Of a stretch of 64,000 nt of DNA, positions 47,203 to 60,100 are shown piece after piece. How positions within the stretch are numbered: the stretch's first letter is position 1; each line of letters starts with the position of its first letter. The position numbers and the translations under genes were made by a program. The notes beneath the pieces are model-generated. The model searched no databases. It worked only from the letters and a program-made list of their open reading frames with translations, and was not told the origin of the DNA. Source of the DNA: Opisthocomus hoazin (Eukaryota > Chordata > Aves > Opisthocomiformes > Opisthocomidae); the NCBI RefSeq assembly GCF_030867145.1, contig NC_134439.1, forward strand, positions 7,973,379 to 8,037,378, given 5' to 3'.

Positions 47203-47572
47203 GCAGCCCAACTCTCGGCTCTCTCATCCGCTTCTCTCGCCTCCTTCTCATAGGGAATCAGGTGAGTGTGAAGCGTCTTCTCCTCCTGCTCCAAGATCAG
47301 GTCTTTCCCCAATGTCTGTCTCAGCTGACAGGGGCTGTCCCAGCACCAGGCCGGGAGCTGTGTCTCGTGGGAGAGGGAAGGGCAGAGAACGTCTTCCACT
47401 GGGAGAGCCTGGCACTTAGCTGAAGTGACTCTTCGGCTTTCAGCTGGACAGCCTGTGCTGGGCAAGTAGGGGCCTTGGCTTCCCCGTGGTCAGGTGCAGT
47501 GCTGCTGCTCATGTGTCCCTGTTTTCTGCTTCCCCCTGCCCTCTCTCGCAGGTGCTCCTCCAGGCCAGAGAC

Positions 47573-47878
47573 ATGTCCTGCTGCAACCCGTGCCTGCCAT
47601 GCCAGCCCTGCGGCCCAACCCCGCTGGCCAACAGCTGCAATGAGCCCTGTTTCAGGCAGTGCCAGAGCTCCACCGTCGTCATTGAGCCCTCCCCCGTGGT
47701 GGTGACCCTGCCCGGACCCATCCTCAGCTCCTTCCCGCAGAACACCGTTGTGGGATCCTCCACCTCCGCCGCTGCTGGCAGCATCCTCAGCTCTCAGGGA
47801 GTGCCCATCTCCTCCGGAGGCTTTGATCTCTCCTGCATTACCAGCCGCTACTGTGGCAGCAGATGTCAGCCCTGCTAA
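47573..47878 (+). CDS. Feather beta-keratin copy 6 (majority protein)
   Basis: 101 residues, the same protein as copy 2 (Ala68) although the unit carries the LTR element. The Val68/Ala68 difference therefore follows the downstream block, not the insertion. The silent codon 85 is GAT here and in copy 7. Exon 1 ends at 47261, the intron is 47262-47551 (290 bp) and exon 2 starts at 47552 with GTGCTCCTCCAGGCC. An in-frame ATG at 47486 inside the intron is rejected as the start for the same reason as in copy 2. Confidence 0.95.
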   Translation: MSCCNPCLPCQPCGPTPLANSCNEPCFRQCQSSTVVIEPSPVVVTLPGPILSSFPQNTVVGSSTSAAAGSILSSQGVPISSGGFDLSCITSRYCGSRCQPC

Positions 47879-48183
47879 AGCTGCTGGCGACAACCCCGGG
47901 CAAGAACCTCCAAGACCTCAGAACATGGTGCTCGACAGAAGATAGAGCTCTGGGGCATTGCATTTAGAGCTTTGGGCCATTTTTCTGCTTCTGCTTCTTC
48001 TTCTACTCTCCTCTCTCTCTCCTTCCTGTGCTGTCGCTGTCTCCCAGCGCCAGCCTGGTAGAGATGTGTTCGCCTCCTTCCCGCTGCAGGGCAAGCAGAC
48101 GGAACCCCTGCAGAAGCTCCAGCACATCTCAGTGCCTGCCCCTGGCGCTCCCTGCGAGCCACCTCCTCTTCATTTTCAGACTC

Positions 48184-48189
48184 ATTAAA
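48184..48189 (+). promoter_or_regulatory. Polyadenylation signal ATTAAA, keratin copy 6
   Basis: ATTAAA 306 nt after the stop codon. The 3' UTR patch (CGCCTCCTTCCCGCTG) is close to that of copy 1, not to copies 2-5. Confidence 0.8.
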
Positions 48190-48210
48190 ATTGTGCTGCA
48201 TCGAAATCCG

Positions 48211-49406
48211 GGCCTCCGAGTCCTCCTTTCTTCTGAGGCAAGTCTTCTAGTCTGCTCAGGAAAGACGGTGGCTTTTTGGAGAGGGTTAGGGTGGGCACAA
48301 AAGAAGACCCTTCCTCAGTCCCAGAGGAAAGAGAGGAGAGGACTCAATGCACTGGGCTGCCTGCTGCGCCCTGTCCCTTGGAGTTGAGGAAGACATGCCT
48401 GGCTGCTCCACAGGCATTGGGCAACATTCAGCCTTGCTGCATGTGTTCTCAGATGGGCCTGGAGCACCGGGCCCTGGAGAAAGTTCTGTCAACAGAGAGC
48501 CCATAAAACTGCTGTCCTTGAGTGAGGAGCCCATGGCAGCAGGAGGCCAAAGGATGAGGTCAGCAGCCCCTCTGTCTCTTGGGGAAGGGACGTCCTCTAG
48601 GCCTGGATGGAGCTGTGCTGGGGGAGGAGGCTCAAGTGGAGAATGGCTCCAAAGGGTGTCAGCAGTGGGCATCTAGAGGCAATAATACCCGGTGACAGCC
48701 CACAGCCTCATCCCCCCTTGCCTTCCTTTCCATTGCCTCATCTCGGGTCCACAGCCAGCACGCACAAGCACAGGCACATGAGATAGGTACCTCATACGGT
48801 CCTGGAGCACCTGGCAGGGCCCAGCTGCTGTCCAGATTGGCAGGGCTGAGGCAATTCACCAGTTAGTACTGGTATCGGCCACACAAATGGACTCACCACT
48901 CCCTGTGAATCCAACAGCCACATGGGCACTGCAGCTCCAGGACAGCACCCAGCACCCAGAGACCCATGGCTGCTCTCTAGTCCTTGGTCTCCTCCAAGCC
49001 TGGGGCAGCTTGCCTCGGCTTCTGAGGTGGCACCACTGCCAGGCTCCAGCTCTGATCCAGAAAGGTTCTGTGCAAGTGCAGTTACCCCCTTTGCAACACT
49101 AGCAATAGTCTACCATAGAAAGAACAGAGATTCTGACAGACGACTGGATATTTTTGAGGAAAAAATCTCGTCCCCTCACCCAGCAAGCAGTTCCCGAGGA
49201 CTACTGCAAGCATGGCCCTGATCACAAGCACATCTCCTGCTTGGTTCTCACCCTTTTCAGTGCTGCACAGCTGAAGATGCAATTTGGGGTATGTGGAAAG
49301 GCCTTTAGCCTATGCGGAGATTGGCACGTGCCTAGGAGCTGTAAGAAGGTCGTCCTAGGAGCGAGGATGCTGGCTTCTCATGTAGGGATGATCAGGCTCT
49401 ATGGGA
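48211..49406. other. 3' spacer after keratin copy 6
   Basis: No gene is seen. The 9 bp missing in R3-R5 are present here (GAGGAAAGAGAGGAGAGG near 48323). Confidence 0.6.
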
Positions 49407-49783
49407 TGTGGATTATTGCCAAAGACTGATGGACATTTTGAAAGAGCCTCAGCTCAGTGATAGCCAGCAAGCAAGGGGAAGACGACTGTGCCAGTCAGCA
49501 GGCAACCCCAATGGTCTTCCTGGTGGCAAGGAAAGTCTGCCTCATTTTTGCACACCGGTGGTGGTGTAGCAAATCGCCACAAAGGAAGCCTGACGAGGAA
49601 GAAATGCGGTAAGATCTGGAGGTGCTTATTGCTCCATGCAGTGACAATGAGGAGGTGGTTCCCCATCAGGATTAGAAGATACATGGAGAAGATAATGGCA
49701 CCTGGGGTCACGTGCCCACCCAGGGAGGTCAGGAAGCCCAGCAGAAGGAGATCAGTTACAGGCGTCCTGCTCTCCTTTGCCAT
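49407..49783 (-). pseudogene. Olfactory receptor-like N-terminal fragment, R7
   Basis: The ATG is at 49781-49783. One G is missing where other units read TTTTTGGCACACC, so the frame runs on from VCK into NEADFPCHQEDH for 109 codons. This is not the receptor frame, so the gene stays broken. TM1 reads YLLILMGN. Confidence 0.67.
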
Positions 49784-52700
49784 GGCTCTAAATATTACAA
49801 AGGAGGTTATCTGAAAGTGAAAAAATAATCTGCCCGAAGGAAGACCCTAACTAATACAAATATTACCCAGAGATTGCGAATAATCACCTGCATGATCGTC
49901 CGCACTAAGCTTTTCTGTTCCCAGAAAGCGCTCGCTTAGAACAAAAGTGAACATAAATGGATTATTAGAATGCTAGAAAAATGAAAAAGCATGGTGGGTT
50001 TTCTTCCACTTCATCTACGCCCGACCTGCAGCTCTCGACAGTTTAAAGAAGACCATGGAAAATGTTTTTCAGATGTGATCCTTTTTGAGCCTGAGCCATA
50101 CTATTGTCCCATGTGTGCTTTTATTCTCGCCAAGCATAATTGCAATTACCCATTTCTCAGAAAGGTGTCAGATGGGAGTCTTGTCCATGTTCTTTCCTGG
50201 CTGTGCTCCTGGTCCTGTCCTCCATCTTCTTAGTTCTTCCTTATGGTCATGTTTCTCAAAGGCTTCTTATTGTCCTGTTTGGAGTAGCTTTGTCATGTCC
50301 TCTGGTGGGCTTGTCCCGGGCTGGCTGCCAGACGCCCACCCACTCTTTCTCAAGCCCCCTCCTCCATAAGGCAGGGGGAGAAAAGAAGATGAAAAGACTC
50401 ATGGGTCAAGACAAAGACAGGGAGATCAAATACCAGGTACCCTCAAAACAGGCTCAGCCTGGGGAAGATGCATGTCAATTATCAAAACTCAAAAACAAAA
50501 TAAGATGGTGAGAAACAAAGACAAAAAACAAGATCAAAAAAAACCCAAAAACACTTTTAGGTATTTAGGTATGTTTTTCAACCATACTTGGCAATTTCTT
50601 TGACCTCTACCCTCAGCTCCAGGTAGCGAGTTAGACACTGGTCACCTTCAGGCAATCACCATCTCCCAGGTGCGGAGGAAGGTCTCCTGAAGGCACCGCT
50701 GGGTTTGAAAGGAGACCGTGCTCCCTACACTCTCCTCCTGCCTGCACTTCCAGGCACATTCACTGTGCATACTCATCATCTAGGCAGTGGGCACCTTCCT
50801 GCTGTCCCCAGAGACCAAGGCTTCACTTCTTCCTCACTGAAACCCGCAAGCAGTGGCACTGGGTGGTTCACCAGTGCACTGAGTGGTTTGGCCATGCCAG
50901 GGCATCTTCATCTCCTCTCCCTTCCTGGGATACAAGAGCCTTGTTTCAGGCAGAGTCTGTCTGCCAACAGACCTCACACTCTAACAGGATCTGCAGACAA
51001 ATAGCGGAGGGCAGATCAGTGCCAGCAAGGGAGGAAAACTCGCCCCGTGCGAAGCTGTGCTGGCCAAAGCTGCTAGGCTGGGTGAAAGGAAGACACAGCC
51101 GCGGAGGGCGTCCTCAGGGACCCAGGTGCCAGCCAAGATGACAGGGAATTGGAAGGAGAATGTCACATTCTCAGAGAGGCTCCTTGGATTCCTCACCACG
51201 ATGGACGTGTCCCGGGCCCACCACATCAGGACCAGGCACTACAGACTGTTCTCCGGAGGCTCTGGGCGATGGGAAAGCAGGCAGCTGGGGCAAAGCACAG
51301 CTCCCCTCTAGGGGCACCCTGGCAGGAGGTGACAGGCGTTCTTGCACACTGGGATCCACACTGAGCTGAGGTGCGTGCTGAAACCAGCGCTCCTGTTTGT
51401 GTGTGAGAAAGTCGAAACACCACCTCCCAGCCTCACGAGCAGAGCGTCTGGAAATGGCTCAGTGGGGAAGGGGAAGGAAGAAGTGAGCAGGAGAAGACAT
51501 TTGCTCTGCTCTTGCATGAAGCACTCCCTCTCTGGTTCTGCCTGCTCTGGTACGGAAGAGTTTTTGTCCCTCAGGCAAGAGCCCACTGAACCTCTTCATG
51601 GAGGACATCCGGGGGTGATCCTGCAGGCGGTCATGTGGAAGAATCAACCCCTGAGCTCTCCACACACGCAATGTGCATGCAGCTTTCCAGCTGTCAGCGC
51701 AGACAAGGAAGCAGACAAGATGTGAGCATGTTAACCGAGCGGGTTAATGCAGAACCTCTACCTGCCTGCACCCCTCCATCCCCCTCATCCCTCTTCCATC
51801 TCTCTCAGGCACAGGACATCTCTGTTCTTCACACGCTTCAATCTCTTTGCCTCCTGCTGATGCTCTCTCTTTTGTCTCTGCTTCTCACACACTCCAATTT
51901 GATACAGACTGTGCACAAAGGGACAAGCTCATTCCTAGAAAAGCAGTGAAGAGCTGTTTTCTGTCAGGAAACTGGGACGTGTGGATTCCTCCCATCAAGG
52001 CTGTGGTGATTCCCCTGAGGTGGAGGAGAGACAGCAAAAGCAAAGCCAGAGCTTGGAACATTGGTGGGAATCCGGCTGAACAGGACTTCCCCAGGCTCTA
52101 GCTGATGGGTCTTTTTCACAGGCTGAGCATTTGGCTGATGTCCAGGTGCACGCCTAGGAAGAGATTTTCCTTCCTCGGGCTGTTTTGGCTACGACATAAA
52201 GCCACAAGAGCAGTCAAGTCTCACAACAAGGGATCCCTTCTGCAACAGTGCGCTGCAGAGGAGGCTGAGGGAAGAATACGAGCATGACAAGCCAGTCGCA
52301 TACATCTTTTGAACACTCATTGCCCTGCTGCTCTTAGCTTCAGCTCAGGGGGTTGGATGGAGCCTTGTGGTGTTCTGGTGGCATCCCTCAATAGCTCTCC
52401 CACAAGTCCAGGCCCTGCGTGAATGTCACGGTTTCATTGGGCTACTTTGCTCCTTGCTCAAGACCCTGGGTCTGATCTCAGACACAAAAGTCACACCAGC
52501 ATGCTGTTAATGACAGTTGTCTTTGCTGCACAGGCTGCGGAGCCAGAGACCCAGCCTCACCACAACCGCAACACGCTACTGCTGGACAAGCTGAGGTCTA
52601 TAAACAAAGAGTGCTGGGGAGGGAAGCACTCCACAGGGAACACTCACCCACACACCCCCTCTTTCTGTGTTGTGCTACTTGCAGTGGGTAACCATGTGGC

Positions 52701-54463
52701 CTCAGCAGAGAAGCAGCTTATGCCGTCCTGCAGCTTGGCTTCCCGCACACGGAAAAGCATCTGGGAGTTCTCCACAGACAGCACAGAGGAGAACCTCTCT
52801 GAGTTTACCCAAGGTTTCCATTTACCCATGCACAGCAGCAACGCAGAGGCCTGCGTCCGCACCTCCTCTTGCTCCAATCCTTGCTAGCCTCAAAGACGCA
52901 TCTCACCAAAGGCTGCAAGTCCCACCAGGACTGCCAGAAAATACAGGACTGCATCATGCTTTCCCTTTCACACGTTGCCCACAGACTTCCGAGAAAGAGG
53001 GTGTTGGTGCTTGCAGGTTCCTATCTTCTCCTTCCTCTGCCACCTGAAAACAGCCTCCCAACATACCTGTGGGGAGTGGAGAAAATCTCTTCAGCTGCTG
53101 CTCCAACAGACCTCCTCACATCCCCAAGCTGCTGACCCAGGGAGGCTCTCTAGAGAGATGACAGACTGGCGCTCGTCCCAAGGAGAGGAATCAAGTTGCA
53201 GTCTTTGCTACACCACAGTTTCCATAGGGCCAGGGCCAGGTTTTTCAGCACTTGAAGATTCTTCCTTGAGCAGTGCGGCAGCAGCTGGGCTTTTAACAGC
53301 CCCCAAAGTCAGAAGGTGTTTGAGCATCCCCTCAGGCAGACACACCTGCTGGAGAAGTGCTGCCTCCAAACTCACCGTCACACGGTCAAAGGGGTCTTGG
53401 CCACCTCAAAATTTAGGTAGTAGGCAAAGGAACAGATCATGCAGTCCACTGTCAGGCAACAGAAGGCTGCCAGGAACCTTCCAGCATCTTGCGTCTCATG
53501 GTGATCTCAGTGACCCCAACCTTTCCGCGTTTAGGAAGGGGTTCGTGATCATTTTCTCTGGCCGTATGGTACCCAGCTGGACACGAGGTCTGCGTCCTGA
53601 GAGTGGAAAAGGCCCCCTTCAAGACCACTCCTGTTCACCTCTGCTATAGGTACAGTCTGAACTGATAGAGGACCAGGCAGGGACAAAAGATCCCCAGGGT
53701 CTGGCTGGACCCAGGACTCTCTTCCCAAAGGCCTCTTTCCAGCTGTGACAAAGCTCTGCTCTTCAACACGTCATCTCTGCTTGGCAAATTTCATAGTGAT
53801 TGACTCCTGCGGTATGAACTTGACTTCCTCTGAGCCTCCCCATAGTGTCTTTACAGCAAGTGTCTGCTTCAGGCACTCGTTCAGTCTCCAGGACCTCACA
53901 TCATCCACACTGAAAGAGTAGGACTCATATACCCTGGCAAAAAAAAACAGGCCCCAGGCATGCTCCTGGCGACCTGCAGGGCTTGCACAGGGAGAGAATG
54001 CGGCAAATGAGCCCAGCAAAATGTTCCCAACAGCATTGTTAGTGTTGCAGTAGGGTCCAACACTCCCAGCAGAAGCCCACCTGCGTGCAGCAATGAGCAA
54101 CCATCAGAGAGAGGTGGGAGGAGCAAGAGAAAAGGGTGTGGCATGTCATCTTACCCGGGAGTCCTTAGGCATGTGGACGAGAAGCAGGAGAGCGGTGCCT
54201 AGTTCCTGACAACTTTGCCACAAACAAGCCCACAGGAATGACCCAGGTGCACATCACCTGCCACCACGGGGTGCCACCAGCACTTGAGCTGAGTCTTCTG
54301 CCTGCGATGATGTCTTTCTGCCCCAGAATGCCAAGGGACTCTCATTCTGGAAATTACAGAAGCCTTCCTATGGGGAAGCACGTGGCATCAGCCAGGAAAT
54401 GAAAAGGCAGCAGTGCAGGAAACCAGGACACAGCCCATGCCATTAGCTGAGACGCTTTGCGTT
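49784..54463. other. Long spacer upstream of keratin copy 7
   Basis: No recognisable gene. The uninserted LTR target reads CGCTTAGAACAAAAGTG (as in R1 and R8), not the TTAGGACAAAAG of R2. Near 51608 the G run after GACATCC differs from R6 (CGGGGGTG against AGGGGGGTG). Near 54393 the reading CATCAGCCAGG carries one extra base shared with R6 and R8. Confidence 0.6.
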
Positions 54464-54542
54464 TGACGTGAACTTGTCAGAAAATTATTACTTCCCCAAA
54501 GGCTGCCTCTGGGCCTGAGGCAGTGCAGGACTACTATAAAAG
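54464..54542 (+). promoter_or_regulatory. Promoter of keratin copy 7
   Basis: TGACGTGA at 54464-54471, GCCTGAGGC at 54513-54521 and TATAAAAG at 54535-54542. Confidence 0.8.
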
Positions 54543-54912
54543 GCAGCCCAACTCTCGGCTCTCTCATCCGCTTCTCTCGCCTCCTTCTCATAGGGAATCA
54601 GGTGAGTGTGAAGCGTCTTCTCCTCCTGCTCCAAGATCAGGTCTTTCCCCAATGTCTGTCTCAGCTGACAGGGGCTGTCCCAGCACCAGGCCGGGAGCTG
54701 TGTCTCGTGGGAGAGGGAAGGGCAGAGAACGTCTTCCACTGGGAGAGCCTGGCACTTAGCTGAAGTGACTCTTTGGCTTTCAGCTGGACAGCCTGTGCTG
54801 GGCAAGTAGGGGCCTTGGCTTCCCCGTGGTCAGGTGCAGTGCTGCTGCTCATGTGTCCCTGTTTTCTGCTTCCCCCTGCCCTCTCTCGCAGGTGATCCTC
54901 CAGGCCAGAGAC

Positions 54913-55218
54913 ATGTCCTGCTGCAACCCGTGCCTGCCATGCCAGCCCTGCGGCCCAACCCCGCTGGCCAACAGCTGCAATGAGCCCTGTTTCAGGCAGT
55001 GCCAGAGCTCCACCGTCGTCATTGAGCCCTCCCCCGTGGTGGTGACCCTGCCCGGACCCATCCTCAGCTCCTTCCCGCAGAACACCGTTGTGGGATCCTC
55101 CACCTCCGCCGCTGCTGGCAGCATCCTCAGCTCTCAGGGAGTGCCCATCTCCTCCGGAGGCTTTGATCTCTCCTGCATTACCAGCCGCTACTGTGGCAGC
55201 AGATGTCAGCCCTGCTAA
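54913..55218 (+). CDS. Feather beta-keratin copy 7 (majority protein)
   Basis: 101 residues with Asn5, Leu8 and Ala68. Exon 1 ends at 54601, the intron is 54602-54891 (290 bp) and exon 2 starts at 54892 with GTGATCCTCC, the only copy with A at this leader position. The coding sequence matches copy 6 including the silent GAT at codon 85. There are no breaks and the splice signals are intact. Confidence 0.95.
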   Translation: MSCCNPCLPCQPCGPTPLANSCNEPCFRQCQSSTVVIEPSPVVVTLPGPILSSFPQNTVVGSSTSAAAGSILSSQGVPISSGGFDLSCITSRYCGSRCQPC

Positions 55219-55523
55219 AGCTGCTGGCGACGACCCCGGGCAAGAACCTCCAAGACCTCAGAACATGGTGCTCGACAGAAGATAGAGCTCTGGGGCATTG
55301 CATTTAGAGCTTTGGGCCATTCTTCTGCTTCTGCTTCTTCTTCTACTCTCCTCTCTCTCTCCTTCCTGTGCTGTCGCTGTCTCCCAGCGCCAGCCTGGTA
55401 GAGATGTGTTCACCTCCTTCCCGCTGCAGGGCAAGCAGACGGAACCCCTGCAGAAGCTCCAGCACATCTCAGTGCCTGCCCCTGGCGCTCCCTGCGAGCC
55501 ACCTCCTCTTCATTTTCAGACTC

Positions 55524-55529
55524 ATTAAA
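55524..55529 (+). promoter_or_regulatory. Polyadenylation signal ATTAAA, keratin copy 7
   Basis: ATTAAA 306 nt after the stop codon, in a 3' UTR of the R6 type. Confidence 0.8.
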
Positions 55530-55550
55530 ATTGTGCTGCATCGAAATCCG

Positions 55551-56746
55551 GGCCTCCGAGTCCTCCTTTCTTCTGAGGCAAGTCTTCTAGTCTGCTCAGG
55601 AAAGACGGTGGCTTTTTGGAGAGGGTTAGGGTGGGCACAAAAGAAGACCCTTCCTCAGTCCCAGAGGAAAGAGAGGAGAGGACTCAATGCACTGGGCTGC
55701 CTGCTGCGCCCTGTCCCTTGGAGTTGAGGAAGACATGCCTGGCTGCTCCACAGGTATTGGGCAACATTCAGCCTTGCTGCATGTGTTCTCAGATGGGCCT
55801 GGAGCACCGGGCCCTGGAGAAAGTTCTGTCAACAGAGAGCCCATAAAACTGCTGTCCTTGAGTGAGGAGCCCATGGCAGCAGGAGGCCAAAGGATGAGGT
55901 CAGCAGCCCCTCTGTCTCTTGGGGAAGGGACGTCCTCTAGGCCTGGATGGAGCTGTGCTGGGGGAGGAGGCTCAAGTGGAGAATGGCTCCAAAGGGTGTC
56001 AGCAGTGGGCATCTAGAGGCAATAATACCCGGTGACAGCCCACAGCCTCATCCCCCCTTGCCTTCCTTTCCATTGCCTCATCTCGGGTCCACAGCCAGCA
56101 CGCACAAGCACAGGCACATGAGATAGGTACCTCATACGGTCCTGGAGCACCTGGCAGGGCCCAGCTGCTGTCCAGATTGGCAGGGCTGAGGCAATTCACC
56201 AGTTAGTACTGGTATCGGCCACACAAATGGACTCACCACTCCCTGTGAATCCAACAGCCACATGGGCACTGCAGCTCCAGGACAGCACCCAGCACCCAGA
56301 GACCCATGGCTGCTCTCTAGTCCTTGGTCTCCTCCAAGCCTGGGGCAGCTTGCCTCGGCTTCTGAGGTGGCACCACTGCCAGGCTCCAGCTCTGATCCAG
56401 AAAGGTTCTGTGCAAGTGCAGTTACCCCCTTTGCAACACTAGCAATAGTCTACCATAGAAAGAACAGAGATTCTGACAGACGACTGGATATTTTTGAGAA
56501 AAAAATCTCGTCCCCTCACCCAGCAAGCGGTTCCCGAGGACTACTGCAAGCATGGCCCTGATCACAAGCACATCTCCTGCTTGGTTCTCACCCTTTTCAG
56601 TGCTGCACAGCTGAAGATGCAATTTGGGGTATGTGGAAAGGCCTTTAGCCTATGCGGAGATTGGCACGTGCCTAGGAGCTGTAAGAAGGTCGTCCTAGGA
56701 GCGAGGATGCTGGCTTCTCATGTAGGGATGATCAGGCTCTATGGGA
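55551..56746. other. 3' spacer after keratin copy 7
   Basis: No gene is seen. CCACAGGTATTGGGC near 55750 is a private variant (others CAGGCAT). Confidence 0.6.
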
Positions 56747-57123
56747 TGTGGATTATTGCCAAAGACTGATGGACATTTTGAAAGAGCCTCAGCTCAGTGA
56801 TAGCCAGCACGCAAGGGGAACACGACTGTGGCAGCCAGCAGGCAACGTCAATGGTCTTCCTGGTGGCAAGGAAAGTCTGCCTCATTTTTGCACACCGGTG
56901 GTGGTGTAGCAAATCGCCACAAAGGAAGCCTGACGAGGAAGAAATGCGGTAAGATCTGGAGGTGCTTATTGCTCCATGCAGTGACAATGAGGAGGTGGTT
57001 CCCCATCAGGATTAGAAGATACATGGAGAAGATAATGGCACCTGGGGTCACGTGCCCACCCAGGGAGGTCAGGAAGCCCAGCAGAAGGAGATCAGTTACA
57101 GGCGTCCTGCTCTCCTTTGCCAT
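56747..57123 (-). pseudogene. Olfactory receptor-like N-terminal fragment, R8 (longest remnant)
   Basis: The ATG is at 57121-57123. In this copy the second stop is absent (TGCTGG for TGCTGA), so the shifted frame reads KMRQTFLATRKTIDVACWL and on through VLAITELRLF and LAII. These fit the end of TM2, the EC1 cysteine, TM3 and the position of the receptor's MAYDRY motif, which is itself lost. This copy gives the best support for the receptor origin of the downstream part. It shares the 1-base deletion of R7. Confidence 0.68.
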
Positions 57124-60100
57124 GGCTCTAAATATTACAAAGGAGGTTATCTGAAAGTGAAAAAATAATCTGCCCGAAGGAAGACCCTAACTAATACAAA
57201 TATTACCCAGAGATTGCGAATAATCACCTGCATGATCATCCGCACTAAGCTTTTCTGTTCCCAGAAAGCGCTCGCTTAGAACAAAAGTGAACATAAATGG
57301 ATTATTAGAATGCTAGAAAAATGAAAAAGCATGGTGGGTTTTCTTCCACTTCATCTACGCCCGACCTGCAGCTCTCAACAGTTTAAAAGAAGACCATGGA
57401 AAATGTTTTTCAGATGTGATCCTTTTTGAGCCTGAGCCGTACTATTGTCCCATGTGTGCTTTTATTCTCGCCAAGCATAATTGCAATTACCCATTTCTCA
57501 GAAAGGTGTCAGATGGGAGTCTTGTCCATGTTCTTTCCTGGCTGTGCTCCTGGTCCTGTCCTCCATCTTCTTATTTCTTCCTTATGGTCATGTTTCTCAA
57601 AGGCTTCTTATTGTCCTGTTTGGAGTAGCTTTGTCATGTCCTCTGGTGGGCTTGTCCCGGGCTGGCTGCCAGACGCCCACCCACTCTTTCTCAAGCCCCC
57701 TCCTCCATAAGGCAGGGGGAGAAAAGAAGATGAAAAGACTCATGGGTCAAGACAAAGACAGGGAGATCAAATACCAGGTACCCTCAAAACAGGCTCAGCC
57801 TGGGGAAGATGCATGTCAATTTTTAACACTCAAAAACAAAATAAGATGGTGAGAAACAAAGACAAAAAACAAGATCAAAAAAAACCCCAAAACACTTTTA
57901 GGTATTTAGGTATGTTTTTCAACCATACTTGGCAATTTCTTTGACCTCTACCCTCAGCTCCAGGTAGCGAGTTAGACACTGGTCACCTTCAGGCAATCAC
58001 CATCTCCCAGGTGCGGAGGAAGGTCTCCTGAAGGCACCGCTGGGTTTGAAAGGAGACCGTGCTCCCTACACTCTCCTCCTGCCCGCACTTCCAGGCACAT
58101 TCTCTCTGCATATTCATCATCTAGGCAGTGGGCACCTACCTGCTGTCCCCAGAGACCAAGGCTTCACTTCTTCCTCACTGAAACCCTCAAGCAGTGGCAC
58201 TGGGTGGTTCACCAGTGCACTGAGTGGTTTGGCCGTGCCAGGGCATCTTCATCTCCTCTCCCTTCCTGGGATACAAGAGCCTTGTTTCAGGCAGAGTCTG
58301 TCTGCCAACAGACCTCACACTCTAACAGGATCTGCAGACAAATAGCGGAGGGCAGATCAGTGCCAGCAAGGGAGGAAAACTCGCCCCGTGCGAAGCTGTG
58401 CTGGCCAAAGCTGCTAGGCTGGGTGAAAGGAAGACACAGCCGCGGAGGGCGTCCTCAGGGACCCAGGTGCCAGCCAAGATCACAGGGAATTGGAAGGAGA
58501 ATGTCACATTCTCAGAGAGGCTCCTTGGATTCCTCACCACGATGGACGTGTCCCGGGCCCACCACATCAGGACCAGGCACTACAGACTGTTCTCCGGAGG
58601 CTCTGGGCGATGGGAAAGCAGGCAGCTGGGGCAAAGCACAGCTCCCCTCTAGGGGCACCCTGGCAGGAGGTGACAGGCGTTCTTGCACACTGGGATCCAC
58701 ACTGAGCTGAGGTGCGTGCTGAAACCAGCGCTCCTGTTTGTGTGTGAGAAAGTCGAAACACCACCTCCCAGCCTCACGAGCAGAGCGTCTGGAAATGGCT
58801 CAGTGGGGAAGGGGAAGGAAGAAGTGAGCAGGAGAAGACATTTGCTCTGCTCTTGCATGAAGCACTCCCTCTCTGGTTCTGCCTGCTCTGGTACGGAAGA
58901 GTTTTTGTCCCTCAGGCAAGAGCCCACTGAACCTCTTCATGGAGGACATCCGGGGGTGATCCTGCAGGCGGTCATGTGGAAGAATCAACCCCTGAGCTCT
59001 CCACACACGCAATGTGCATGCAGCTTTCCAGCTGTCAGCGCAGACAAGGAAGCAGACAAGATGTGAGCATGTTAACCGAGCGGGTTAATGCAGAACCTCT
59101 ACCTGCCTGCACCCCTCCATCCCCCTCATCCCTCTTCCATCTCTCTCAGGCACAGGACATCTCTGTTCTTCACACGCTTCAATCTCTTTGCCTCCTGCTG
59201 ATGCTCTCTCTTTTGTCTCTGCTTCTCACACACTCCAATTTGATACAGACTGTGCACAAAGGGACAAGCTCATTCCTAGAAAAGCAGTGAAGAGCTGTTT
59301 TCTGTCAGGAAACTGGGACGTGTGGATTCCTCCCATCAAGGCTGTGGTGATTCCCCTGAGGTGGAGGAGAGACAGCAAAAGCAAAGCCAGAGCTTGGAAC
59401 ATTGGTGGGAATCCGGCTGAACAGGACTTCCCCAGGCTCTAGCTGATGGGTCTTTTTCACAGGCTGAGCATTTGGCTGATGTCCAGGTGCACGCCTAGGA
59501 AGAGATTTTCCTTCCTCGGGCTGTTTTGGCTACGACATAAAGCCACAAGAGCAGTCAAGTCTCACAACAAGGGATCCCTTCTGCAACAGTGCGCTGCAGA
59601 GGAGGCTGAGGGAAGAATACGAGCATGACAAGCCAGTCGCATACATCTTTTGAACACTCATTGCCCTGCTGCTCTTAGCTTCAGCTCAGGGGGTTGGATG
59701 GAGCCTTGTGGTGTTCTGGTGGCATCCCTCAATAGCTCTCCCACAAGTCCAGGCCCTGCGTGAATGTCACGGTTTCATTGGGCTACTTTGCTCCTTGCTC
59801 AAGACCCTGGGTCTGATCTCAGACACAAAAGTCACACCAGCATGCTGTTAATGACAGTTGTCTTTGCTGCACAGGCTGCGGAGCCAGAGACCCAGCCTCA
59901 CCACAACCGCAACACGCTACTGCTGGACAAGCTGAGGTCTATAAACAAAGAGTGCTGGGGAGGGAAGCACTCCACAGGGAACACTCACCCACACACCCCC
60001 TCTTTCTGTGTTGTGCTACTTGCAGTGGGTAACCATGTGGCCTCAGCAGAGAAGCAGCTTATGCCGTCCTGCAGCTTGGCTTCCCGCACACGGAAAAGCA

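Larger units (their letters stand above)
40735..49367 (+). repeat. Tandem unit R6 (8633 bp, recombinant unit)
   Basis: The left 2.5 kb (pseudogene, LTR element and early spacer) is of the R5 type. From about 43.35 kb the unit is of the R7/R8 type. It is the last unit with the LTR element. Confidence 0.95.
49368..56707 (+). repeat. Tandem unit R7 (7340 bp, no LTR insertion)
   Basis: Nearly identical to R8 over almost its whole length and to R6 after about 44.5 kb. It has an empty LTR site near 49935. Confidence 0.95.
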
